61,777 nucleotides of DNA from Microbacteriaceae bacterium (GCA_947443745.1 CANEXL010000003.1:1-61777); one strand, 5' to 3'; shown: positions 46,666 to 56,964, counted from the first letter of the stretch. Notes: generated by a model from the sequence alone, not told the origin. Translations and numbers: made by a program.

Positions 46666-47727
46666 TTAGGAAACTTTCGCGAGAACCTTCATCTGGTTGC
46701 CGTTGGGGTCAATCAAGACATCGAATGCCTGAGTGACCACGTCTTCAAGTGACACAATCGAGCTCACAACCTTTTCGATCGGGTACTTGCCTGAAGCCAC
46801 GAGACGGATGATGCGGGGCCAGTCAGTGATTTTGTAGCACCAGTTGCCCACAATGGACAGGTCCTTCTCCGAGAGCATCATGGCGTCAAACTCCGCAGGC
46901 TTGGTGTGCAGACCCGTCTGAGCGATACGACCACTGCGGCGCGTGTACTTAATACCCGCAGCGAGGCCCTGAGACGTTCCCGAGCACTCGACCGTGAGAT
47001 CGAAACCTCGACCTCGGGTCAGCTCCATGATGACGTCGTCGAAGTTCTCATCGCGTGGGTTCACGACCGGGCCAATGCCCAGCTTGCGGGCAAACTCGGC
47101 ACGTTCAGGGTTGGGCTCAGAGATGATGACCTGAGCTGCTCCGAGGGCGTTCGCATAGAGAGCCGAGAGGCCACCGATGGGGCCTGCGCCCGTGACAAGA
47201 ACAAAGTCACCACCCGAGACACCGACCCGGTCGACACCGTACGCGGCAACGGCAGCGGGCTCAATGACAGCACCGGCAATATCCGACACCTCATCGGGCA
47301 GCACGGCGACTTGGTACTCCTTGAGAACGGCGAATTCACCGAGGCCACCCGTCTCCGCGCTCAAGCCCGTGCAGGCAAAGAGGCGACAGAGGTGACCGCG
47401 GCCGGTGCGACATTCATCACACCGACCACAGACTATGGCGGGCATAATCGATACCCGGTCGCCGACCTTGACGTCCTGAACAGCCTTGCCGATCTCGACG
47501 ACGCGGGCCGAGAACTCGTGACCGAACGTCTGAGGAAGAGTGGCTCCCGTCAGTGGGTGTGGGTGGACGCACGTGACAATTGGGCCAACGGTGTACTCGT
47601 GGAGGTCGGTTCCACAGACTCCGCAATACATGACCTGAACGAGAACTTCGTCATCGAACCCAATCTGGGGAACAGCAATGTCCTCAACGCGGATATCTAG
47701 TTTTCCGTAATAGCGAGCAGCCCTCAT
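46666..47727 (-). CDS. Zinc-dependent MDR alcohol dehydrogenase, 2,3-butanediol/sorbitol dehydrogenase-like
   Basis: MYCGVCGTDLHEYTVGPI, TFGHEFSARVVEIG, CGRCDECRTGRGHLC. Confidence 0.9.
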   Translation of the reverse strand: MRAARYYGKLDIRVEDIAVPQIGFDDEVLVQVMYCGVCGTDLHEYTVGPIVTCVHPHPLTGATLPQTFGHEFSARVVEIGKAVQDVKVGDRVSIMPAIVCGRCDECRTGRGHLCRLFACTGLSAETGGLGEFAVLKEYQVAVLPDEVSDIAGAVIEPAAVAAYGVDRVGVSGGDFVLVTGAGPIGGLSALYANALGAAQVIISEPNPERAEFARKLGIGPVVNPRDENFDDVIMELTRGRGFDLTVECSGTSQGLAAGIKYTRRSGRIAQTGLHTKPAEFDAMMLSEKDLSIVGNWCYKITDWPRIIRLVASGKYPIEKVVSSIVSLEDVVTQAFDVLIDPNGNQMKVLAKVS

Positions 47728-50228
47728 GCGGACACAGCACCTTTCTTGCGCGTTCGTGCAACTGAATAGAGAATGGCGGCCACAAGAATGAGGAGGCCTT
47801 GGAATCCGTACTGCCAGACCTCATCGAGGCCGAGGAACACGATGGCGTTGAGAGCTTGAATCAACAGAACAGCACCAAGAAGCGTGCCGACAAAGTTTCC
47901 GCGGCCACCCAGAAGGCTCGTGCCACCAAGAACGACGGCCGTGATGCTCGTCAGCGTGTAACCCACTCCTTGAGCGGCGTCGCCAACCCCAAGCTGGGCG
48001 ACCAGCATGATGGCACCGAGGAAGGCAAAGAACGACGTCGTCATGTAGGCCAACACAACTGTTCGGTTCACGTTGACACCGACGCGGCGGGCGGATTCTT
48101 CGTCGGAACCCGTTGCCCTCAGTTGCCATCCCCAACGCGTCTTGCGCAGAGCAAATTCCAGGCCTATTGCAAGTGCGGCGAGAACGATAAAGGCCACAGG
48201 AATAGGGCCGACCTTGGCCTTAAGCGCTCCCGTGATGACCGCGTTCATGTAGCCGCCGGGCTCCCCGCGCAAGAGAAAGCTGAACCCCTGCAAACCAATG
48301 TAGAGCGTTAGTGTTGCGGCGATAGCCGTGAACTTAGCAAAGCGAATCAATGATCCGTTGACGAGACCCACGACGACGCCCACGACGAGCATCAGAACAA
48401 ACCCAATGAGAATCGTGAGACCGGAGCTGTCATCGTTGATAAAGAAGGAAGCGATGACGACCAGCAGCCCAGCGAGCGGACCAACGGAAAGGTCGATGCC
48501 GCCAATAAGGAGTGCCACTGTCTGACCGAGGGCAATGAAGCCCAGGGACGTTGCCAGCATCAGCATGGAGTTGATGTTGAAGTCCGCAAGATAGCGGCCA
48601 TTTTGGCTCAAAATGAAAGCGCCGAGAAGGACAATGACACCGATGAGGAGCGAGGAAGGGGCGTAGTCACCTTGGAGGAATCGACCGAAACCCGTTTGGC
48701 GAGGTGCGCGAGTCCGCCCGACAACCTTCACTGATTCGGTGGTGGAACTCACGGCAGCCCGAATCATATTTGTTTCGGTGAGGTTTGCGTCTTGCAGAAC
48801 CTCAACGACGTGTCCACGTGACATCACGATGACGCGATCGCAGAGTCCCTCAAGTTCCATAGCGTCGGAAGAGTTGACGACGACAGGGATCCCCGATGCG
48901 GAGACCTCGCGCAAGATCCTATAAATCTCCGCTCGAGCACCAACGTCAACACCCTGCGTGGGTTCATCCGCAATCAGGATGCGGGGCTCAGAAAGCAGCG
49001 CTCGGGCCATCACCACTTTCTGCTGGTTTCCACCGGAGAGTGAGGACACAAGGCTCTCAGGGGAAGCCGTTTTGACATCGAGTTCGGCGAGGGAGTGAGC
49101 CACGGCGTCGCGTTCGCGCTTGTCGCTGACGAAGAACAATCGCTTAAACTTCGTGAGGGCTGAGACGGCCGCATTTTCGCGAACGCTGAGGGTCATCATG
49201 AGGCCGTCGTGGTGACGATCGGCGGGCAGGTACCCCGAGTCCTTCAACAGGTCCTTGGGCGTCATCGTCTTCCCGCCGATGTCGACCGTTCCAGTGAAGG
49301 ATTCGAGACCAGCGAGAGCCTTCATGAATTCGGACTGGCCGTTACCGGCGACGCCGGCGACACCAAGAATTTCGCCACGCTTGACGGTGACGGTGATGTC
49401 CTTAAAGCCCGGTCCGGTGAAGTTTGTCAGCGAGAGGTTCACTTCTCCGGTGGTGGCCGCTGTCGCCTTGGGCGGGAAGGTGGACTCGAGCTTGCGGCCG
49501 ATGATGAGCGCCAGGAGGTCCTCATCCGTCACCTTATCGACATCGAGAACGCCACGTAGTTTTCCATCGCGAAGAACCGTGACTCGATCCGCGAGTTCGC
49601 GCACTTCGGCGAGGCGATGGGTGATGTACACCACCGAGGTTCCCTGGGCGACGGCGTCACGCACGCGGGAGAAGAGAAGGTCCACAGACTCGCGACCGAG
49701 GGGTGCCGTCGGTTCGTCGAGAATGAGAAGTTTGGGGTTGAGAGCAAAAGCCTTCGCAATTTCGAGAAGGTGCTTCTCGGACATCGTGAGGTCTTCGACG
49801 CGATCGGCAAGCGACACCGTCAGGCCAACGCCATCGAGCAGTCGAGTGGCAATCTTCTTGGCGTCGGCACGAGGCATAAAGATGGATGCGGGCAGGGCCA
49901 CGCGAAGGTTTTCTTCGACCGTCAGGTCGGGAAGGACTGCGGGGTGCTGGTAGACGATGGCGATACCGAGACGAGTCGCGATGGCGGGCGTCAAGACGGG
50001 AATTGATTCACCGGCAAAGACGATAGTGCCGCCATCGGGCTGAACTGTGCCTGAGGCCACGTTCATCAACGTTGATTTTCCGGCCCCGTTCTCTCCAAGC
50101 AGGGCATGGATCTCCCCGGGAAGCACGGTCAAGTCCACGTTAGAGAGCGCAGGAACGCTGGCATACAGCTTTGAAATGTTTTCGAGGCTGAGGGTGGGGG
50201 TTCCCTGCTGGGTATCGGTCTGGCTCAT
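47724..50228 (-). CDS. Ribose-type ABC transporter, fused tandem ATPase (RbsA-like) and permease (RbsC-like)
   Basis: LLGENGAGKSTLMNVASG, second ABC half with LSGGNQQKVVMARALLSEPRILIADEPTQGVD, then ~320-aa permease LIGGIDLSVGPLAGL...VLGGTSLLGGRGNFVGT; no stop between the domains. Confidence 0.9.
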   Translation of the reverse strand: MSQTDTQQGTPTLSLENISKLYASVPALSNVDLTVLPGEIHALLGENGAGKSTLMNVASGTVQPDGGTIVFAGESIPVLTPAIATRLGIAIVYQHPAVLPDLTVEENLRVALPASIFMPRADAKKIATRLLDGVGLTVSLADRVEDLTMSEKHLLEIAKAFALNPKLLILDEPTAPLGRESVDLLFSRVRDAVAQGTSVVYITHRLAEVRELADRVTVLRDGKLRGVLDVDKVTDEDLLALIIGRKLESTFPPKATAATTGEVNLSLTNFTGPGFKDITVTVKRGEILGVAGVAGNGQSEFMKALAGLESFTGTVDIGGKTMTPKDLLKDSGYLPADRHHDGLMMTLSVRENAAVSALTKFKRLFFVSDKRERDAVAHSLAELDVKTASPESLVSSLSGGNQQKVVMARALLSEPRILIADEPTQGVDVGARAEIYRILREVSASGIPVVVNSSDAMELEGLCDRVIVMSRGHVVEVLQDANLTETNMIRAAVSSTTESVKVVGRTRAPRQTGFGRFLQGDYAPSSLLIGVIVLLGAFILSQNGRYLADFNINSMLMLATSLGFIALGQTVALLIGGIDLSVGPLAGLLVVIASFFINDDSSGLTILIGFVLMLVVGVVVGLVNGSLIRFAKFTAIAATLTLYIGLQGFSFLLRGEPGGYMNAVITGALKAKVGPIPVAFIVLAALAIGLEFALRKTRWGWQLRATGSDEESARRVGVNVNRTVVLAYMTTSFFAFLGAIMLVAQLGVGDAAQGVGYTLTSITAVVLGGTSLLGGRGNFVGTLLGAVLLIQALNAIVFLGLDEVWQYGFQGLLILVAAILYSVARTRKKGAVSA

Positions 50229-50275
50229 GGTCGCGTTGTACTCCGCACTTCGTCTAAAGACAGTGTCTGAAAAGA

Positions 50276-50317
50276 GAACGCCGGGTTGGACCGTTTAGTG
50301 AGTCCAGCCCGGCGTTC
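50276..50317 (-). terminator. Intra-operon hairpin between substrate-binding protein and fused ABC gene
   Basis: gaacgccgggttggac ... gtccagcccggcgttc. Confidence 0.65.
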
Positions 50318-50333
50318 TGCATTGTGTTAGGTG

Positions 50334-51434
50334 TTACTTCTTGAGCAGTGCTGCCTGGTCAGCAGCAGGCATCTGTGCTGACAGGTAGATGTCGCCAGGA
50401 AGGCTCTTCTCGCACTGAACATCGTTGGGCTGCTGCGTACGCGAGTTCTCGAATACAGGAGCCTTGAAGATGCTTTCGGTAGGAATCGTTCCGCCCGAAG
50501 CCTTGGCAATTGCGTACTGAACGGCGAGACGAACGTTGTCGTTACCCGTTGCTACCGTGAAGAGGTTCATGGCAGGGTTAGCTGCCTTGTTGTCCTTGTA
50601 GAAGCAACCGAGGACGTTTCCGTCGGAGGTGACGAGCGAAGGAATCTGACGGCCAGCCTTGGTGAACTCAGGAAGCGCACCAACGAGCGAGGGCCCAAAG
50701 TCAGAAACGATGACGTCGATCTTGGGGTACTTTGCGATGTCGGCGGTCAGAACCTGCTGGGTCTTTGCAGGGTCCCAGTTGGTTACTTCGTAGGGCTGTT
50801 CGCCGATGAAGTTGTACTTTGCGTCGGTGAGGACCTTCTTCATGGCCGTTCCCTCGTCGTTGCCCTGGCTGTTTCCAGCAGGACCCGAAAGGAAGAGGAT
50901 GTTGCCGCCATCAGGGAACTGTGCCTTGATCTCGTTGGCCCAGTTGGTTCCGTCAGTGGTGAAGTCGGCGCCAATGAAAGCGTCGTAGTCGGTGCCAGGA
51001 GTTCCACCTGGGTTTACACGGTAAGGAACCGTGACAACGCCAGCAGTGTGAGCGCTCTGCAGTGCGGGAAGGATTGCCTTGCCAGCGTCTGCGAAGACGA
51101 TGAGAGCGTTAACACCCTTGGCAACCATGCCGTTGATGTCAGAGATTGCCTTCTGCGTGTCGCCCTGGCCGTCTGCGTACAGGTAGCTCGTAACGTTTGC
51201 GCACTTCTTGACTTCGTCAGCACCGGCAGCGGTGGTGACCAAGCGCCAGCTGTTTCCGCCGTAGCCGTCAACGAGGCCAACGGTGACCTTGTTGGGACCA
51301 CACCAGGCAGGAGCGCCTGCGACGGCTGCGCCTGTGGATGTGCTTGTCGATGCTGTAGTTGCACAGCCGGTCAACGCCAGGGCGCTGGCCGCTACGGCAA
51401 CCGCGAGCATCATGCTCTTCTTTGCGATTTTCAT
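50334..51434 (-). CDS. Ribose-type ABC transporter substrate-binding lipoprotein
   Basis: Lipobox ALALTGCATTAS; periplasmic-binding fold with KVTVGLVDGYGGNSWR; start at 51434 preferred. Confidence 0.9.
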   Translation of the reverse strand: MKIAKKSMMLAVAVAASALALTGCATTASTSTSTGAAVAGAPAWCGPNKVTVGLVDGYGGNSWRLVTTAAGADEVKKCANVTSYLYADGQGDTQKAISDINGMVAKGVNALIVFADAGKAILPALQSAHTAGVVTVPYRVNPGGTPGTDYDAFIGADFTTDGTNWANEIKAQFPDGGNILFLSGPAGNSQGNDEGTAMKKVLTDAKYNFIGEQPYEVTNWDPAKTQQVLTADIAKYPKIDVIVSDFGPSLVGALPEFTKAGRQIPSLVTSDGNVLGCFYKDNKAANPAMNLFTVATGNDNVRLAVQYAIAKASGGTIPTESIFKAPVFENSRTQQPNDVQCEKSLPGDIYLSAQMPAADQAALLKK

Positions 51435-51454
51435 GCGATTTTCCTCTCGGGTAA

Positions 51455-51474
51455 GTGTGACTACTTCGTCACAC
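51455..51474 (-). promoter_or_regulatory. Perfect 7-bp hairpin gtgtgac-tacttc-gtcacac upstream of the substrate-binding protein gene
   Basis: Direct reading, between permease stop (51510) and SBP start (51434). Confidence 0.45.
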
Positions 51475-51509
51475 AGTTCTCTGTCCAAGGACAGAAGTTT
51501 TTTGGGGGG

Positions 51510-52535
51510 CTAGCTCTGCACCGCCGCAGACGCGGCGTCTGTTCGAGCGGCGAAACGTGCCCGGACTTTCGCCCAGTTCACGGTGTAGATGGCGACGCCA
51601 ATGGCGAGGGCGGCAGCTTGCACAAGAGTTCTGACGGCGAAAGGGACACCCAGAGCCAGAACGAACTGATCGAGTTGGCCAAGAAAGATTGCGGCGACAA
51701 CGGTGGCTACGGGGAATCCGCGACCGCCAAGTAGGGAGGTCCCACCAAGCACAACGACAGCGACAGACGGCAGCAAGTAGGCATTACCCATGTAAGCCGT
51801 GGGTTGTGCGGTGATTCCGGCAAGGGTGATTCCAGCCGTGCAATAGAGCAGTTGAGCCCAGACGTAGGCCAATCCCTGGTGGGTGCGAACCCGCAATCCC
51901 ATTGCTTTGCCGGCAAAACTGTTGGCTCCCACAACCTCAAAGCGTCGACCTGCGACAGTTCTCTTGGTGATCAGTGACACCAGAATAAGAGCGGCGATGG
52001 CGAAGTACAGGGAGTTGGGCAAACCAAAGGTCGCCCCTCCACCAATACCGCGGAGCAGGTCAACAGTGGTTCTGGGGGTTCCCCCAGAAATACCGAGGAC
52101 GGCACCAAACAGCAACGCATTCATTCCGAGGGTGGCGATAATGGGGTTCAAGCCCAGCCGGCCCACCATCAGGCCATTGAGGATTCCGGCGCCCAGTGCA
52201 TAGGCAAACGCCAGGAGGACAGCGGCAAAGAGCTTGTTATTGTCGCCGTCTGGTTCATGGCTGACAATGACGATGGCCAGCGACACGGCACCCGGAATCG
52301 AGAGGTCGACACCACCCTGCTGCACGACCAACATCTGACCAAGACCGACTATTGCCAGCACGGCACCGAACTGAAGCATTCCAGAGACGGCACCGCCGGA
52401 AACGCTCGAAGGAGCCAAGGCCCAAGAGAAGGCCAGGAGAATCACCAGCGAAATCGCCATGGTGATGAGGCCCTTGGACGTACGCCGGGTGAGCTTCTTG
52501 GCAGATTGCCGCTCTACCACCATTGATTTCTCCAT
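51510..52535 (-). CDS. Ribose-type ABC transporter permease
   Basis: VQQGGVDLSIPGAVSLAI, NGLMVGRLGLNPIIATLGMNALLFG, VVVLGGTSLLGGRGFPVATVV. Confidence 0.9.
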   Translation of the reverse strand: MEKSMVVERQSAKKLTRRTSKGLITMAISLVILLAFSWALAPSSVSGGAVSGMLQFGAVLAIVGLGQMLVVQQGGVDLSIPGAVSLAIVIVSHEPDGDNNKLFAAVLLAFAYALGAGILNGLMVGRLGLNPIIATLGMNALLFGAVLGISGGTPRTTVDLLRGIGGGATFGLPNSLYFAIAALILVSLITKRTVAGRRFEVVGANSFAGKAMGLRVRTHQGLAYVWAQLLYCTAGITLAGITAQPTAYMGNAYLLPSVAVVVLGGTSLLGGRGFPVATVVAAIFLGQLDQFVLALGVPFAVRTLVQAAALAIGVAIYTVNWAKVRARFAARTDAASAAVQS

Positions 52536-52692
52536 GCCATCTCCGTTGAAGGTCTAACTTTTCGGTGCTGTTCACTTCATTAACCTGAAGTGTTGAGTAT
52601 TACTCTACAAAATCTCATCCGTGTTCACAACTGGCGAAGATAACGTTTTAGTACTTTTTACGAGGGACCTCGCCAGCCCTGAGACGACAACA

Positions 52693-53757
52693 TTAGGCGC
52701 GGCGAGGATCCACCAGAATTTTGCCCGTGGCTTGGCCCGTTGCGAGTCGTTCCAATCCGCCCTCCACGACGTCATCTAGGGAAACAACGCGATCGAGGAG
52801 GATGTCGGCCAGGGGATGCTTCGTCAGAAGTTCGAGGGCTTCCGGAAGGTCAGTGGCGCACACGTGAGCCACCGTGGTGATCGTGTTTATTTCGCGCAGG
52901 ACAACACCTGCAAGAACCAAGGACTGAGGGTTCTTGTTGAGGCCAACCAGAACAACAGTGCCGCCGAGTGCGGTCAGGGCATAGGCCCGTTCCGCGCCGC
53001 CATCAACACCCGACGTTTCGAAGACGACATCGAATCCGTCAGAAAATTTCTCGGTCAAGGTCGCTGATGTGTCACTGCGACTCAAGAGATGCGTGTTCTG
53101 AGCTCCCAACCGCGTCGCGACGTCGAGACGTGATTCATCGATATCCATGGCCGTCACAACGGCCCCGCGCCCAATCAGGGAGGCACAAATGAAGGAGCCG
53201 ATGGCCCCCATCCCCAGGAGCGCGACTCGTTGGCCCGGCTGAACATTTGCACGGCGAACGCTGTGAATGCCCACGGCCAAAGGCTGTGCCAACGCGGCGT
53301 TCTCATCGGAACACTCGGCCGGAATCTCAACGCAGATCGCCGCGGGGGCGGCAACGTACTCCGCTAGACCGCCATGAATGCTGAGGCCCAGTGTGTAATA
53401 GCGCTCACAGAGGTTCGTGCGACCCTGACGGCAGCGAGGGCAGGTGCCGCAGGAGACTCCCGCGCCGCAGGCAAGCCTCTTGCCCATCATGGCCTGCGCA
53501 TTAACGCCGGCCTCAACAACCTCGCCAATGAATTCATGGCCCAGTGTCGTCGGGCCGACGTGGCCGCTTCCGGGGTGGGCAACATTCAAGGGAACCATCA
53601 TTGGCCCCTTGGTGTACTCCGTGGAGTCAGTGCCGCACAGGCCGTTGAATCTGACCCGAATGAGAACATCATCCGGCCCGACCGTCGGAATGGAAACCTC
53701 CTCGACCCTGAGATCGTGCGGCTGATGCAAGACTCCCGCGCGCATGAGACCTTCCAC
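52693..53757 (-). CDS. Zinc-dependent MDR alcohol/polyol dehydrogenase
   Basis: FNGLCGTDSTEYTKGPM, TLGHEFIGEVVEAG, CGTCPRCRQGRTNLC, VALLGMGAIGSFICASL. Confidence 0.9.
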   Translation of the reverse strand: MEGLMRAGVLHQPHDLRVEEVSIPTVGPDDVLIRVRFNGLCGTDSTEYTKGPMMVPLNVAHPGSGHVGPTTLGHEFIGEVVEAGVNAQAMMGKRLACGAGVSCGTCPRCRQGRTNLCERYYTLGLSIHGGLAEYVAAPAAICVEIPAECSDENAALAQPLAVGIHSVRRANVQPGQRVALLGMGAIGSFICASLIGRGAVVTAMDIDESRLDVATRLGAQNTHLLSRSDTSATLTEKFSDGFDVVFETSGVDGGAERAYALTALGGTVVLVGLNKNPQSLVLAGVVLREINTITTVAHVCATDLPEALELLTKHPLADILLDRVVSLDDVVEGGLERLATGQATGKILVDPRRA

Positions 53758-53759
53758 GG

Positions 53760-54737
53760 CTATCGAGCCTCGGAGGTGACGTGAACCTTGATTTGAGACT
53801 TGTCGTTCATGACGGCGTCGAACGCATCCGCTGCCTGAGAGATATCAAAGGTGGATGTCACCAGTGGCGTCAGGTCTAGACCGGTGCGGGAGAGGAAACG
53901 AATCGTTTCGGGCCACACTCCGGGGGAGCCGATGATGCCCCGAATCTGTAGTTCCTTGGATTGGATCAGCCCCAGTCGTGCCGACGCAGACTTTCCCACA
54001 TCAATTCCGATGTTGACCAGCCGGGCCTGGAATCCGGCAACCTCAAGGGTCATGGCCATGGCTTCGGGGCGACCACTCGCCTCGAACACCACAGTGGCGC
54101 CAGCACCCCCGGTCGCGGCCATCACCTGATCGACAAAGTCGGGAGCCGTCGGATCAAGGATCAGGTCGGCACCAAGGCTCAGGGCAATGTCGCCACGCGC
54201 CGCCGAGGGTTCCGCCACAATCACGCGAACGCCTTTGGCAGATGCGGCGGCAATAACACCCAGGCCGATCGGGCCGGCTCCAAACACGACGGCGGTGTCG
54301 GAGGCGTCGAGGTTGTCGGCGCGAACAGTGGCGTAGTAGCCGCAGCTAAAGGGCTCGACGAGAGCGCCCTGCGTCCACGACACATTTTCGGGAAGGTGAT
54401 GAAGCCAAGAGTCCTTCGCGACAAAAAATTCGGCCATTGCTCCACTGATGCTGAAGCCGAAATGCTCCTGGCCAATGACGCATTCGCCCACAACGCGGTC
54501 ACCCTTGCGGAACTTTGTGACCCGTGAGCCAACGTCGATCACTTCGGCTGACCACTCGTGGCCCGGGATGACGGGGTACTCAAAGGGAATGATGTAGCGG
54601 CCGGCGAGCAAATCGATATCCGAGTGACAGATCCCCACGGAGCGTGCCGCCAGGAGGACTTCATCTTCACCAATGGTGGGAGCGTCGATGTCGTTCAACC
54701 GCATGACGTTCGGTGACATGAACTGTAGGGCTTTCAT
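53760..54737 (-). CDS. MDR family zinc-binding dehydrogenase
   Basis: SVGICHSDIDLLAGRYIIPFEYPVIPGHEWSAEVIDVG, VVFGAGPIGLGVIAAA. Confidence 0.9.
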   Translation of the reverse strand: MKALQFMSPNVMRLNDIDAPTIGEDEVLLAARSVGICHSDIDLLAGRYIIPFEYPVIPGHEWSAEVIDVGSRVTKFRKGDRVVGECVIGQEHFGFSISGAMAEFFVAKDSWLHHLPENVSWTQGALVEPFSCGYYATVRADNLDASDTAVVFGAGPIGLGVIAAASAKGVRVIVAEPSAARGDIALSLGADLILDPTAPDFVDQVMAATGGAGATVVFEASGRPEAMAMTLEVAGFQARLVNIGIDVGKSASARLGLIQSKELQIRGIIGSPGVWPETIRFLSRTGLDLTPLVTSTFDISQAADAFDAVMNDKSQIKVHVTSEAR

Positions 54738-54781
54738 TGTGGATTCCTTAGCGTGGTGAGGGGGACGAACAGAAAAAGGTT

Positions 54782-55564
54782 TTAGACAAGCACCTTGCCG
54801 CCATCAATCATGATGGTTTGGCCGGTCATGTAGTCGGAGTCGTGGGAGGCCAAAAAGATGGCCGTACCCACAAGATCTTTGGGCTCGGCGGGCCGGCCCA
54901 TGAGGATGTCAGCCGAGAAATTTTCGATGGCTTCATCCGGCTTCGAGGATGACCCCATGGCGAGCAGATCTCGATCCAACGTGTCCCACAGGGGTGTTGC
55001 CACCACGCCGGGAGAAAACGAGTTGCACGTTATCCCGTGTTCGGCCATTGCCCGAGCCGTCGCTTGTGTGAGGGCATTGACCGCGAACTTGCTGGCGGAA
55101 TAGGGGGTGAAATCCGGGTAGCCCTGGCGCCCCGCAACGGAGGAAGTGTTGATGATTTTGCCGGATCTCTGACGAATCATGAACTTTGCAGCCTCCTGGG
55201 TGCAGATGAGAACACCGAGCGCATTGACATTCATGATGGCGTGCCAGTTGTCTTCCGTGATCTCCATGAACGGCATCGGCTTGTTGAACCCAGCGTTATT
55301 GAAAATGACATTCAGGCTGCCGGCCCAGGAGACAAATTCCGTCAGTGCCGCAGTGACATCTGCCCGCTGAGAAACATCAGCCTGCACGGCGAGAGCCTCG
55401 CCGCCAGCAGCATGAACTTCGGCGGTTACTTTTTGCGCCGCACCGATATCACGATCGAGGACACCGACGCGCGCGCCTTCGGTCGCGAAGGCGAGAGCAA
55501 ATGCTCGACCGATTCCGCTACCGGCCCCCGTCACAACGATGGACGATCCCACAAGTCGATCCAT
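54782..55564 (-). CDS. SDR family oxidoreductase
   Basis: IVVTGAGSGIGRAFALAFA, NVIFNNAGFN, TPYSASKFAVNALTQATARA, SDYMTGQTIMIDGG. Confidence 0.95.
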   Translation of the reverse strand: MDRLVGSSIVVTGAGSGIGRAFALAFATEGARVGVLDRDIGAAQKVTAEVHAAGGEALAVQADVSQRADVTAALTEFVSWAGSLNVIFNNAGFNKPMPFMEITEDNWHAIMNVNALGVLICTQEAAKFMIRQRSGKIINTSSVAGRQGYPDFTPYSASKFAVNALTQATARAMAEHGITCNSFSPGVVATPLWDTLDRDLLAMGSSSKPDEAIENFSADILMGRPAEPKDLVGTAIFLASHDSDYMTGQTIMIDGGKVLV

Positions 55565-55838
55565 AACGCCTGCACCTTTGCATTTGCACGTGAATTGTCA
55601 AAAAGTCTTTACCGGCGTCCACGATAGAAGAATCTGTGAACGCCTGTCAAGTAAGAGCAAACACAAGGCTTCCCCCTTAGGAGTTTACCACTAGGCCGTT
55701 TATTTACAGAGAATACTTTTTGCCGACAAACGACTCGGACTACCGCCCTGCTGAGGAAGCGTGTAAAGTCACACCGAACACTTTGACGCTGTCAGCAGCG
55801 AGAATTTTTGTCACCCACCGTCCCGAAGGAGAATCACT

Positions 55839-56906
55839 ATGACACGGCACGCCCTGATCATTGGTGTCACTGGCATCACCGGCAACAACATCGCAAACCA
55901 GCTCGTCGCCGACGGCTGGAAGGTCTCGGGCGTCTCGCGCAAGGCAGGTGTGGAGCTCACGGGCGTCAACCACATTTACGCCGACGTTCTCGATGCTGTC
56001 GACCTCGAAGCCAAAATCTCTGGCATCGGCGCCACGCACCTCTTCTTCTGCAGCTGGTCGCGCCAGGACACCGAAGTTCAGAACGTCGAGGTGAACGGCG
56101 CCATGTTGCGCAACACGCTCGCCGCCGTGAACGCCACCAAGAAGCTCGAGCACGCCATGCTCATCACCGGGCTCAAGCACTACCTCGGGCCGTTCGAGGA
56201 CTACGCCAAGAACCCCGCCGAGACGCCCTTCCGTGAATCACAGGGTCGCCTGCCCGGCCTGAACTTCTACTACGAGCAGGAAGACATCCTGTTTGACTCT
56301 GCCGCTAAGCACGGCCACACCTGGTCGGTTCACCGCCCCCACACCATGATTGGCTACGCCCTCGGCAACGCCATGAACATGGGTGTGACCCTCGCCGTCT
56401 ATGCCAGCATCTGCAAGCACACGGGTCGACCCTTTACCTTCCCCGGTTCGGTCGAACAGTACAATGGCGTCACCGATGTCACCGATGCGCGCCTCATGGC
56501 CAAGCACGCCATCTGGTCGAGCACCGAGCCCAAGGCTGCCAACCAGGCCTTCAACACGGTCAACGGTGATGTCTTCCGCTGGCGCCAGCTCTGGACCGCC
56601 ATCGGTCTGGAATTCGGACTCGAGAACCCTGGCTACCCCGCCGAGCTTTCTCCTTTGGAACCCAAAATGAGCGATGCGGATGCCGTCTGGGCTGAGATTG
56701 TTGCGGCACACGGACTTCAGCCATTCAAGGCCAGCGACCTCGTGTCGTGGTGGCACACGGATGCCGACCTCGGCCGCACCTCCGAGACCTTTGCCGACAT
56801 GGGCAAGAGCCGCGAGTCTGGCTACCTCGACTATCAGGTCACGCACCACTCGTTCAGCGACCTCTTCGCGCGTCTGCGTGCCGAGAAGATCATCCCCGCA
56901 ATCTAA
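55839..56906 (+). CDS. PRISE-like SDR (progesterone 5-beta-reductase/iridoid synthase family)
   Basis: ALIIGVTGITGNNIANQLVADGWKVSGVSRK, ITGLKHYLGPFEDY, PETPFRE-like AETPFRESQGRLPGLNFYYEQEDILFD, WSVHRPHTMIGYA. Confidence 0.85.
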   Translation: MTRHALIIGVTGITGNNIANQLVADGWKVSGVSRKAGVELTGVNHIYADVLDAVDLEAKISGIGATHLFFCSWSRQDTEVQNVEVNGAMLRNTLAAVNATKKLEHAMLITGLKHYLGPFEDYAKNPAETPFRESQGRLPGLNFYYEQEDILFDSAAKHGHTWSVHRPHTMIGYALGNAMNMGVTLAVYASICKHTGRPFTFPGSVEQYNGVTDVTDARLMAKHAIWSSTEPKAANQAFNTVNGDVFRWRQLWTAIGLEFGLENPGYPAELSPLEPKMSDADAVWAEIVAAHGLQPFKASDLVSWWHTDADLGRTSETFADMGKSRESGYLDYQVTHHSFSDLFARLRAEKIIPAI

Positions 56907-56964
56907 GGAACGCCTCGGCGCCATTCTTGCCCCCAACGGGCGACACAACTTTTAGGGAACCCTC

